Assembly (NCBI GenBank): GCA_945890485.1
Contig: CAMDCN010000001.1
Coordinates: forward strand, 310,001-374,000
Reading direction: 5' to 3'
Source: Candidatus Sulfopaludibacter sp. SbA3
GTDB taxonomy: Bacteria; Acidobacteriota; Terriglobia; Bryobacterales; Bryobacteraceae
DNA: 64,000 bases
Shown here: piece after piece, positions 16,419 through 24,085 of the stretch
How positions within the stretch are numbered: position 1 is the first letter of the stretch
How the letters are laid out: the number at the start of each line of letters is the position of its first letter
Program-made: the position numbers and the translations under genes
Notes under the pieces: model-generated
Told to the model about the DNA's origin: nothing
What the model saw: the letters and a program-made list of their open reading frames with translations, nothing else
Databases searched by the model: none

Positions 16419-18436
16419 TTCTCTACTTGGACGAGGCAACTATAAAACGTAGCGCCCGCGCCGATGTCGGTCAAGCGTTCGCTCACCAGAGCGTTGATAT
16501 TGAGCCCACCCGGTTGGCGTTTGGGCCAGCGCAGGCTCGGCGAACTCACGGTGCCGGGCCCGACCACGCCATCCACCGCAGCGCGAAGGACCAGGCTGGC
16601 GCGACTATTGAACACGCGGACGCTATCGCCCGTTGCGATGCCGCGGGAGGCAGCGTCCGCGGAGTTAACGTGGAGCACGGCGGTTTGCTGATCGACATCG
16701 GTTCGGTTGCCGAAGGTCGAGTTCATGCTGTCGTGATTTTTGGGGCTGAGGAACTCCAGTGGGAAGCGGGACCGGAGGCCAGCATTGCCATGCCGGGACT
16801 CGACAGGAGGGACGTAGTCGAGCCCAGCGGGACTCAGGTCCGCTTTGCCATCGGCATGGCCGTAGCCACCGTCTTTGAAAGGCTGGAAGAGACCCTCGCC
16901 AAGGTTCAGGCGGATCGAGTGCTCTTCGTCCAGCCGTTCCAGCGTGATGCCTTCAAGATGCTTGTGGCCGCTCGACAGGATGCCGCGGATCATGTCGTCT
17001 TCGCTTTCCGTGAAGGCGGCTTCGGTGAAGCCCATTCGGAGGGCGAGTTCGCGGAAGATCTGTACGTTGGACCGCGCCTCACCGGGCGGCGGTAGAGCCG
17101 GCCGAGCGAGTTGCACGTAATGGTGGCCGTAAGCGCCGTAGATATCCGTATGCTCTAAGAACGTGGTCGTCGGCAGCACGAGGTCGGCGTAGTCGGCGGT
17201 GTCGGTTTGGAACTGTTCGACGACGACGGTGAAGAGATCCTCGCGGCGGAGTCCACGGAGAACGGCGCTTTGGTCCGGGGCAACAGCGGCTGGGTTCGAA
17301 CAGTAAACGAAGAGCGACTTCACGGGCGGATCGTCCACGCGGGTGAGCGCGGAGCCCAGTTCCGACATGTTGAGCATTCGTGTGGGGCCGGGCTGGAGCT
17401 CCGGCATTTCGAGCGCGACCCGGTTGAAGTTAAAAGCTTGGGATGTCGACAACTGCATGCCGCCGCCGATGTGCCGCCAGGCGCCGGTGATGACGGGGAG
17501 CATGGCGATGGCGCGCACGGCAGCGCCCCCGCGCTCGCTGCGTTGCACGCCGTAGTTCAGGCGAATGACGGATGGCTTCGTTTCGCCGTAGGCGTGTGCG
17601 AGCGCGACGATTTCGGCTTCCGGAATGCCGGTGCAGGCGGCGACCTTCTCTGGCGTGTACTCCTGGACGGACTCGCGGAGTTCGGTCCAGCCATTGGAGT
17701 GGGCGTCGAGATATTCCTGGTCGAACTGGCCGTTAGCAAAGAGCAGATGCATCAGGCCGAGGGCGAGCGCGAGGTCGGAGCCGGGGTTGATGCGGATATG
17801 CTGATCGGCGAGCGAAGCGGTCTTGGTGCGGACGGGATCAATGACGATGAACTTGGCGCCGCGGCGGCGAGCTTCAACGATGAACGGCCACAAGTGGACA
17901 TTGGTCGTGAGGATGTTGGCGCCCCAGGCGATGATGAGCTTCGAGTGGACGAAGGCTTCGGGGTCAATGCCATACCGGATGCCCTGGGTCGCCATCAGCC
18001 CGGCGGTGCCGGCGGAAGCGCAGATGGTGCGATCGAGCCGGCTGGCGCCGAGGCGGTGGAAGAAACGGCGGTCCATGCCGTTGGCCTGGAGCAGGCCCAT
18101 GGATCCGCCGTACGAATAGGGAAGAATGGCTTCAGCGCCGTGACTGGCAATGATGGAGCGAAAGCGATCGGTGATGGTGGTGAGCGCTTCGTCCCAGGAG
18201 ATGGGTTCGAAGCGCCCTTCCCCTTTGGCGCCGATGCGACGGAGGGGAGTGGTCAGCCTTTGCGGAGAGTATTCGCGATCGAGGTAGCGCGCCACTTTTC
18301 CGCACAGGAACCCTTGGGTTACCGGGTGGCCCGGGGTGCCCTGAATCCGGGTGGCGCGGCCATCCTCAATCTTGAGAACGAGGCCGCACGCATCCGGACA
18401 ATCGAGAGCGCAAACGGAGTGCCGAGTCTCAGCCAT
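16406..18436 (-). CDS. Molybdopterin oxidoreductase (DMSO reductase superfamily)
   Basis: This is a 676-residue catalytic subunit. An N-terminal 4Fe-4S site is formed by C9, C13, C17 and C45 (C-x3-C-x3-C-x27-C). Molybdopterin-binding regions include 'LIIAWGANILTTNVH', 'FIVIDPVRTKTA' and the C-terminal MGD-binding domain ('VNSADAASRGIATGDSVRVF'). C139 in 'TICASAGTAG' sits where formate dehydrogenases carry the Sec/Cys molybdenum ligand, so a cysteine ligand is likely. No twin-arginine signal is present, so it is probably cytoplasmic. No partner Fe-S or membrane subunit is adjacent. The substrate is unknown. Confidence 0.88.
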   Translation of the reverse strand: MAETRHSVCALDCPDACGLVLKIEDGRATRIQGTPGHPVTQGFLCGKVARYLDREYSPQRLTTPLRRIGAKGEGRFEPISWDEALTTITDRFRSIIASHGAEAILPYSYGGSMGLLQANGMDRRFFHRLGASRLDRTICASAGTAGLMATQGIRYGIDPEAFVHSKLIIAWGANILTTNVHLWPFIVEARRRGAKFIVIDPVRTKTASLADQHIRINPGSDLALALGLMHLLFANGQFDQEYLDAHSNGWTELRESVQEYTPEKVAACTGIPEAEIVALAHAYGETKPSVIRLNYGVQRSERGGAAVRAIAMLPVITGAWRHIGGGMQLSTSQAFNFNRVALEMPELQPGPTRMLNMSELGSALTRVDDPPVKSLFVYCSNPAAVAPDQSAVLRGLRREDLFTVVVEQFQTDTADYADLVLPTTTFLEHTDIYGAYGHHYVQLARPALPPPGEARSNVQIFRELALRMGFTEAAFTESEDDMIRGILSSGHKHLEGITLERLDEEHSIRLNLGEGLFQPFKDGGYGHADGKADLSPAGLDYVPPVESRHGNAGLRSRFPLEFLSPKNHDSMNSTFGNRTDVDQQTAVLHVNSADAASRGIATGDSVRVFNSRASLVLRAAVDGVVGPGTVSSPSLRWPKRQPGGLNINALVSERLTDIGAGATFYSCLVQVEKCGD

Positions 18437-18442
18437 GCTCCA

Positions 18443-20347
18443 TTATAGGTTGGGCACCGGCGCAAGAGCCATGGCCGCGTAGGCGGTGGCGTGGGCGGAG
18501 ATCCACTGGTCATGGCCGTAGGGGAAGCCGCCCTCGAAGTAGGGCTGGAACTTCGGCGAGCGGCTGGCGACATGCCAGGAGCCGTCAGCGCGCTGCGTCC
18601 GGACGAGATAGGCCGCGCCACTCTTGTAGGCCGGGCTTGTAGCGGTCATCGCTCCGGATTCGTGTAGTGCCCAGAGGGCGAAGCCGGTGGCGTAGGCGTC
18701 AGCAGCGAGGTAGGCGTTTTGCGAGAAGCCGCCATTCTTTTGCTGCAGCGCGAGGAGGCACTGGGCAGCCGCTTGGACTTCTGCCCGCGAGGCCCCGGAC
18801 CAATGGAGGCCAAGCACCTTTTCGGCGTGTTCGTAGGCGGTGCGGGGCTCGGCGGCGAGTAGGAAGCTGCGGGCCTTGGCGATGCGCTGCTCCAGCTCCG
18901 GTTGGCGGCCGGCGAGGGGATAAGCGCGCAGAGCGCGGACGGCCCACGCGGTGCGGCCGATGGGGGACTCTTCCGCAGGCGGGCGAGGGATGCCGGCGGT
19001 CTGGTGCCAGGAGCCGTTGGGAAGTTGAGCGAGAGCGAGATAGTGAACCAGGGTGTCGGTGACGAGGTCGGCGGGATATTTGGCGGCGGCCATGCCGGAG
19101 AGGTAGTTCATCGCCGTATCGCTGACGCCGCCGAAATCGAAGCCCTGCATGACTTGCGGAATTTCCGGGGCCATGGGGACGGCGATCTCTCGGCCGAGTT
19201 GGCGGCGGCGGGACTCGTTGACGGGAAGACCGGCGGCGTGGAGCGACTCGAAGGCGAGGGCCGTGGCTACGTGGTTGTGGCAGGCGCCGCAGCCGGACTG
19301 AGCAAAAAACGAAGCCGTCGATTTGTCGAGGAGGCCGAGGGCGCGTTGGGCTGCCGCCTGCGCCGAAGCGGCGGGGGCGGGAAGCGGCAGTTCGACCGCA
19401 GGAGCTGTGCCGCGCGGCGCGTCCTTGACGAGGGCCAAGACTTCGGGGTGCTGCGAACGGTGGGCCCAATCGGCGGCGGTATCGCCGGAGGTCATCTTTA
19501 ACTCCAGCTTCGCTCCGCGGGCGATGAGCAGTTTGGCCGTGGTGATCTTCGGGTGTTCGGTAGAGAGGGCGAACATCAATGCCGTCATGCCGCGCACGTC
19601 CTGCTGATTCGGGTTGGCGCCGGCATCGAGCAGAAGCTGGACCATTTCCGGAGAGGCGGCCGCGCTGGCCATCATGAGCGGGGTGATGCCTTTGAGGGCG
19701 ATGTCGCCGTGCTTCACGCGGCCGAGGAAGGTGTTGGCTGCATTGACGTCGGCGCCCTTTGCCAGGAGCGTTTTAGCCGATGCTAGATTGTTCGAGACGG
19801 CGGCGAGATGGAGGGGCGTGAAGCCGGCGCCGTCGGTCCCGTCGGCGACTTGGAAGCCTTGGCTGAGAAGGGGGTTGGGATCGGCGAATCCGGACGGCAA
19901 CAGGAGGTTGAAGCCGCGAACGTCGCGAGCCTTTGGGTTAGCGCCGTGCTTCAGGAACAGCGGCACGGCGGCGGAGCCGGAGGGACTGCTGGCGGCGATC
20001 AGTAGCGGGGTTCGTTTTTGCCTGGTGGCGGCATCCGGTGCGGCGCCTTTGCTGAGCAGATACTGGGCGCGGGCGGGATCCCAGGCGGCGTAGTGGAGCG
20101 GGGTGGCATCGCGGGGGTCTTTCGCGTTGACATCGGCGCCGCGATCGACGAGGATTCCGATGGCTTCGAGGCTGCCGAAGGCGGCGGCATAGTGGAGAGG
20201 CGTGAGGCCGTAGCGGCCGGGGGCAGTGACCGCTTCTTTGGGCGCCGAGCGGAGGGCGTCGAGTTGGTTGAGCCGGACGGCGGTGAAGAGGTCTTGCGAC
20301 ACCGCGGGGAGCGAGGCGAGAAGGAGCAGAGAGAGGGAGCGCAGCAT
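18443..20347 (-). CDS. Secreted ankyrin-repeat protein with a CxxCH haem motif and terpene-cyclase-like toroid
   Basis: This is a 634-residue protein from the ATG complement of 20345-20347, which gives a proper signal peptide (MLRSLSLLLLASLPAVSQ). Residues 20-310 hold about seven ankyrin repeats ('GLTPLHYAAAFGSLEAIGIL', 'GADVNAKDPRDATPLHYAA'). After a Pro/Ala linker comes C353-G-A-C356-H357, a c-type haem attachment motif in 'SGCGACHNHV'. Residues 365-634 carry alpha/alpha-toroid repeats with QW-like turns ('LPNGSWHQTAG', 'QKNGGFSQNA', 'RADGSWHVAS'), as in squalene-hopene cyclase and prenyltransferase folds. Catalytic function is not evident. It is the first gene of this minus-strand group, 6 bp before the oxidoreductase start. 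Confidence 0.82.
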   Translation of the reverse strand: MLRSLSLLLLASLPAVSQDLFTAVRLNQLDALRSAPKEAVTAPGRYGLTPLHYAAAFGSLEAIGILVDRGADVNAKDPRDATPLHYAAWDPARAQYLLSKGAAPDAATRQKRTPLLIAASSPSGSAAVPLFLKHGANPKARDVRGFNLLLPSGFADPNPLLSQGFQVADGTDGAGFTPLHLAAVSNNLASAKTLLAKGADVNAANTFLGRVKHGDIALKGITPLMMASAAASPEMVQLLLDAGANPNQQDVRGMTALMFALSTEHPKITTAKLLIARGAKLELKMTSGDTAADWAHRSQHPEVLALVKDAPRGTAPAVELPLPAPAASAQAAAQRALGLLDKSTASFFAQSGCGACHNHVATALAFESLHAAGLPVNESRRRQLGREIAVPMAPEIPQVMQGFDFGGVSDTAMNYLSGMAAAKYPADLVTDTLVHYLALAQLPNGSWHQTAGIPRPPAEESPIGRTAWAVRALRAYPLAGRQPELEQRIAKARSFLLAAEPRTAYEHAEKVLGLHWSGASRAEVQAAAQCLLALQQKNGGFSQNAYLAADAYATGFALWALHESGAMTATSPAYKSGAAYLVRTQRADGSWHVASRSPKFQPYFEGGFPYGHDQWISAHATAYAAMALAPVPNL

Positions 20348-20450
20348 GGGGCACCTAGAAAGGAATTTCTGTCCCCCAGATAGGCGCAAGTTTACAGAGG
20401 AAAGGCTCAGGCGGCTTGATGCGAAGTTTGGGCGGGTGTAGGCTGAAGCC

Positions 20451-21062
20451 ATGCGGACTGCTTTGCTGTTGGGATTGGTGATGGCGGCGGGGATGTGGGC
20501 TCAGCGGCCGCAGGCGCCAAGGTTTCCGCAGCACTCGACGGGTTGGCCGGCGGTGTTGCCGCCGCAGGTGCAGAACCACGGGACGGGATTAGCGGCTTCG
20601 GTGTCAGGCCGGCCAATTCCGTTGGGGCCACCTCGAGGGGCTCGGCCGTTCTATCCGATCGCCACGCCGATCTGGTATCCGCCGGTGCAGCAGCAACCGA
20701 TTTACTGGGTGCAGCCGCAGCAGCAACTGCCGGTGACCGTGGTGCAGCAGCAGCATGCGCCGGTGGTGACGACGAATCCGAATTACGTGCCCGATACGGC
20801 CAAGCCGGTGATGAAGGAGTATTTCGCGGAGAGCCGACCGTACGAAGCGGCCGAAACGAAGAAAGCCGTTGCCTCGGTGACCTTGATTGCCTTGAAGGAC
20901 GGAACGTTAGTGCAGGCCGTGGCCTACTGGTACGAAGGCGCGATGATGCACTACGTGAAGCCGGACCATAAGGTGGCGAGCACTCCGCTTACGCTGGTGG
21001 ACAAAGAGTCGACGGAGCGGTTCAACCGGGAGCGAGGCCTTTCGTTTAGAATGCCGGAATGA
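20451..21062 (+). CDS. Secreted Pro/Gln-rich protein of unknown function
   Basis: This is a 203-residue protein with a signal peptide (MRTALLLGLVMAAGMWAQ). A long Pro/Gln/Tyr-rich segment follows (residues 20-115, including 'WYPPVQQQPIYWVQPQQQ'). It ends with a small beta-rich domain ('VTLIALKDGTLVQAVAYWYE') that resembles domains in acidobacterial envelope proteins. It is divergent from the ankyrin-haem gene with 103 bp between the starts. The next gene overlaps its stop as ATGA, so the two are likely coupled. No enzymatic motif is seen. Confidence 0.75.
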   Translation: MRTALLLGLVMAAGMWAQRPQAPRFPQHSTGWPAVLPPQVQNHGTGLAASVSGRPIPLGPPRGARPFYPIATPIWYPPVQQQPIYWVQPQQQLPVTVVQQQHAPVVTTNPNYVPDTAKPVMKEYFAESRPYEAAETKKAVASVTLIALKDGTLVQAVAYWYEGAMMHYVKPDHKVASTPLTLVDKESTERFNRERGLSFRMPE

Positions 21063-22282
21063 CCCGGCGATCTTTACTGCTCTCGCTGCTGCAGAAGCGG
21101 CCTCGAATTCTGCTGCGCACGGGATGGCAGACCCGAAACATTGGCGATGTCTGCTTCACGCCGGCGATGCTGACGGCGCTGCAGCGCTACGTCCCCGAGG
21201 CGGACGTGACGTGCTGGGTGAAGAACGCTAGCGATGACGTGCGAAGGATGATCCGGCGGGACTTTCCCAACTTTCGCGAAGTAAGCGGCGACATCGGCGA
21301 TGCGCCCGTGAAGCAGGCGTTCGAGGAAATGGACCTGTTCCTGTACAACTCGGGCATGGTGATCAACTACGGGTTCGTCTATCAGCAGGCAACGAGCTGG
21401 GATGCCGTAATTGGCTCGCTGTTGCCGCTGTACCGTGCGAAGGAGTTGGGGAAGCCGTACGGCATCTATGCGCAGACGTTCGACGCCTTCGCCGAACCAA
21501 GCCCGATGGTGGTGCGGCGGGTGCTGAGCGAGGCTTCGTTCGTCTATACGCGGGATACGATTTCGCTGGACGTGCTACGCGGCGCCGGGGTGAAGCCACC
21601 GGCGATGGACTTCGCGCCGGACATCGCACTGCAATTCCGGCAGCGGGACGATGCCCGGGCGAAGGCCTATCTGCAGAGTGCGGGACTGGAGCCGGGGAAG
21701 TTTCTGATGTCGATTGGGCACTACGCCGTGCTGACTCGGCCGAGCGTGAAGGATCGCGGACCGGAGCACTGTGCGCGAATGCGGGCGGTGATCGAACGCT
21801 GGGTGCGGGAGACGGGCTTGCCGGTGCTGCTCGCCCCGGAGGACGACCGGGAGATGGCGCTGAACAAAGAGGCGCTGCTGGACCCGCTGCCGGCCGCCGT
21901 GAAGGCAAAGGTGAAGCTGCGAGAGACGTTCTGGCTGCCGGATGAGGCGCTGAGCGTGGCGCTCGCGTCGCGGACGATGTTCAACATGGAGCCGCATTTG
22001 AACCTGATGGCGCTGGCCAACGGTTTGCCCTGCCTGCACTGCTTCGACTACGCCTTCGGCAAAAAGGCGCAGATGTTCGCTGACTTCGGGATGGGCAAGT
22101 GGGCCTTCGATTTGAACAGAGCTTCCGCGGCTGAAATGGGCGATGCGCTGCTGGCCGTACACAAGGACTACGCCGGGGCGCAGCGCTACCGGGAGCAGGG
22201 CATGAAGCAGGTGGAGGCGAAGACGGCGGCCGCCTTCGGGGTGATGCGAAAGGCGCTCGGTCTAGGAGCCGCTCGCGGCTGA
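21059..22282 (+). CDS. Polysaccharide pyruvyl transferase family protein
   Basis: This is a 407-residue protein with the layout of the PS_pyruv_trans family: the N-terminal 'WQTRNIGDVCFTPAMLTALQ' (compare the N-x-GD motif), 'YNSGMVINYG', and 'PAMDFAPDIALQF' in the centre. A C-terminal GT-B-like half contains 'LPVLLAPEDDREM' and 'MFNMEPHLNLMALANGLPCL'. Such enzymes attach pyruvate ketals to surface polysaccharides using phosphoenolpyruvate, although many members are untested. Its 3' end overlaps the convergent mutT gene by 21 bp. Confidence 0.82.
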   Translation: MTRRSLLLSLLQKRPRILLRTGWQTRNIGDVCFTPAMLTALQRYVPEADVTCWVKNASDDVRRMIRRDFPNFREVSGDIGDAPVKQAFEEMDLFLYNSGMVINYGFVYQQATSWDAVIGSLLPLYRAKELGKPYGIYAQTFDAFAEPSPMVVRRVLSEASFVYTRDTISLDVLRGAGVKPPAMDFAPDIALQFRQRDDARAKAYLQSAGLEPGKFLMSIGHYAVLTRPSVKDRGPEHCARMRAVIERWVRETGLPVLLAPEDDREMALNKEALLDPLPAAVKAKVKLRETFWLPDEALSVALASRTMFNMEPHLNLMALANGLPCLHCFDYAFGKKAQMFADFGMGKWAFDLNRASAAEMGDALLAVHKDYAGAQRYREQGMKQVEAKTAAAFGVMRKALGLGAARG

Positions 22283-22690
22283 GCGGGCATGGCCGCGGGC
22301 CAAGCGGCGGACGAAATCGACGTCGCCATCAAGGAAGTCATACGAAGGCAGTTTGGCGGGGCTCTCCCAGATCATTTGCTCAAAGATCTGGTTGTGCAGT
22401 TCGCCGGCGAAGGTGGTGACGCGGAAAAAGATCAGCAGAATCGGGGTTCGACCGGAGTACTGGAATTCATAGCGGCCGATCTCTTCGCCGATATCGGCGG
22501 TGATGTCGAGCTCTTCCTGCAATTCCCGGCGTAGCGCTTCGCGGGGCTCTTCGTCGGGTTCCACTTTGCCGCCAGGGAACTCCCATTTCAGCGCATGACG
22601 GTCCGTGCTCTTGCGTTGGCAGATCAGCACCTGACGGTCAGCCCGCTCGATGACGGCGGCGACTACCCGGATTTCGCTGCGAGGTTTCAT
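22262..22690 (-). CDS. mutT: Nudix hydrolase, 8-oxo-dGTP diphosphatase (MutT-like)
   Basis: This is a 142-residue Nudix protein. The Nudix box is complete at the metal ligands: 'GGKVEPDE' followed by 'REALRRELQEEL', fitting G-x5-E-x7-R-E-U-x-E-E. The last glycine of the box is replaced by Asp. 'WEFPGGK' is typical of MutT proteins that hydrolyse oxidised dGTP to protect DNA. The start at 22690 overlaps the stop of the thioredoxin-like gene (ATGA). The longer open frame upstream is not used because it would run inside that gene. Confidence 0.88.
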   Translation of the reverse strand: MKPRSEIRVVAAVIERADRQVLICQRKSTDRHALKWEFPGGKVEPDEEPREALRRELQEELDITADIGEEIGRYEFQYSGRTPILLIFFRVTTFAGELHNQIFEQMIWESPAKLPSYDFLDGDVDFVRRLARGHARSAASGS

Positions 22691-23703
22691 CCGCGACCCT
22701 CCAGGCAACTGCCAAAAGTGAAGGCAAACAGTTGGAGACCGGTGGTGTAGGAGCGCAGTTCCAACAGAGCCGTTTCGAACATCGAGCGATTCACCACGCG
22801 GTACATGCGGGGACGGTCTACGAGGAGGAAGGTCTGACCGTTGGCATCGAGGTGGATATCCGCGCCGCGAACCTCGTCCCGGAGCGGCGCACCATTTTCG
22901 GTGACGTCGATACGGCCTTGAGGCAGCGAGAGGGACGGACAAAGGACAAGGTTCACTTCGGCTGCCGAGTATAACAGGCAGAGGCGCGAGGGATCGGACT
23001 TGTCGCGGGAGCCGACGGTGAGGCAATCCGGCAGCGAGTTCCAGAGGCCGGAGAGTTCGGGGGTATCGGCCTGGGGACCGGCTCCGAGGTCGTAGCGGTG
23101 GAGGTCGTCTTCCTTAAAGCCATCGGCATTGGCAAGGCGCCCGCGGCGATGGCCGAGGTAGATTTCCGGGCTGGGCTGTGGGCAGAAGGCGAGGGCCCCC
23201 GGCTCGTCGAGCGCACGAACTAGCGGCAGGGTTGGGGGCAACGCGAGTTGAGGATCCTGCTCGTGAAGAAGTTCCTGGATCGCCTCTTCGGTCTCGGTAT
23301 AAGCACCTTCGCCGAAGTGAGCGTAGCGCATGTAGCCTTCGCCATCGATGAGGTACTTGGTCGGCCAATAGCGATTGGCGAACTGCTTCCAAACGGCGTA
23401 GTCGTTGTCGAGCATGACGGGGTAGTCGATGCCGAGTTCGGAGAGGGCACGTTCGACGACTTCGGGCGCGCGGGAAAAATAAAACTCAGGGGCGTGGATA
23501 CCGAGGACGTGCACACCATAGGGCCGGTAGCGGCGGTGCCACGCGGTAATGTAGGGGAGAGTCCGCAGGCAGTTGACGCATGTGAAATCCCAGAAATCGA
23601 GCAGCACGATACTGCCCCGAAACTGACGTAGGGTCAGCGGGGGAGAGTTCAGCCACACGGGGCCGATCTCGGGCGCGTGCACGCTCTGAGGATCGATGCG
23701 CAT
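22687..23703 (-). CDS. Thioredoxin-like (TlpA/DipZ-type) protein with C-terminal beta domain
   Basis: This is a 338-residue protein. The N-terminal redoxin domain carries C42-V-N-C45 in 'DFTCVNCLRTLPYI', then 'WPTKYLIDGEGYMRYAHFGEG' with the cis-proline-like region. The C-terminal half (about 160-338) is beta-rich and resembles the carbohydrate-binding-like tail of DipZ ('AAEVNLVLCP', 'ADIHLDANGQTFLLVDRPRM'). No signal peptide or transmembrane helix is visible, so it may act in the cytoplasm. It is divergent from an IscU-like gene, 31 bp away. Confidence 0.8.
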   Translation of the reverse strand: MRIDPQSVHAPEIGPVWLNSPPLTLRQFRGSIVLLDFWDFTCVNCLRTLPYITAWHRRYRPYGVHVLGIHAPEFYFSRAPEVVERALSELGIDYPVMLDNDYAVWKQFANRYWPTKYLIDGEGYMRYAHFGEGAYTETEEAIQELLHEQDPQLALPPTLPLVRALDEPGALAFCPQPSPEIYLGHRRGRLANADGFKEDDLHRYDLGAGPQADTPELSGLWNSLPDCLTVGSRDKSDPSRLCLLYSAAEVNLVLCPSLSLPQGRIDVTENGAPLRDEVRGADIHLDANGQTFLLVDRPRMYRVVNRSMFETALLELRSYTTGLQLFAFTFGSCLEGRG

Positions 23704-23734
23704 TAAGCTTAGGAAAAGACCTTAAGAGTATCTC

Positions 23735-24085
23735 ATGTATAGCGCACAGCTCCTCGACCACTTTCAATCGCCACGTTTCGCCGGGGAATTAGCGGCTCCA
23801 GCCGTGACCGTGCGTGTAGAGAACCCAATCTGCGGGGACATTTTGCAGCTTTCTGTTTTGTGGGAAGGAGAGGTGGCCCGGGAGGCGGCTTTTAAGACGC
23901 GGGGGTGCGCGGCTTCGATTGCTGCAGGGTCGGCTCTGGCGGAGTGGCTGACGGGTAGGTCGAGGGACGAGGTGAGCAGCTTTTCAACCGCGGTGATTGA
24001 GGACGCACTGGGCGGATTGCCGAACGAGTCGAAGCACGCTGCGGTGCTCTGCGCCGATGCGGTGAAGGCGCTCCTGCGGGCTTAG
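23735..24085 (+). CDS. IscU/NifU-N-like Fe-S scaffold protein (second copy)
   Basis: This is a 116-residue NifU N-terminal-type protein. The three cluster cysteines are retained: C33 in 'NPICGDIL' with D35, C58 in 'TRGCAASIAAGS' and C106 in 'AVLCADAV'. The LPPVK motif that HscA recognises is missing ('GGLPNESKHA' in its place), and the protein is shorter than IscU (137 residues). It may serve another assembly route or a specific client. It overlaps the convergent RNase R gene by 4 bp. SufU-like function is the main alternative. Confidence 0.85.
   Translation: MYSAQLLDHFQSPRFAGELAAPAVTVRVENPICGDILQLSVLWEGEVAREAAFKTRGCAASIAAGSALAEWLTGRSRDEVSSFSTAVIEDALGGLPNESKHAAVLCADAVKALLRA

Noticed and set aside
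17207-18448. 413-codon plus-strand frame opposite the molybdopterin oxidoreductase
   Set aside because: It is the antisense shadow of a clearly conserved gene in GC-rich DNA; the protein has no recognisable motif.
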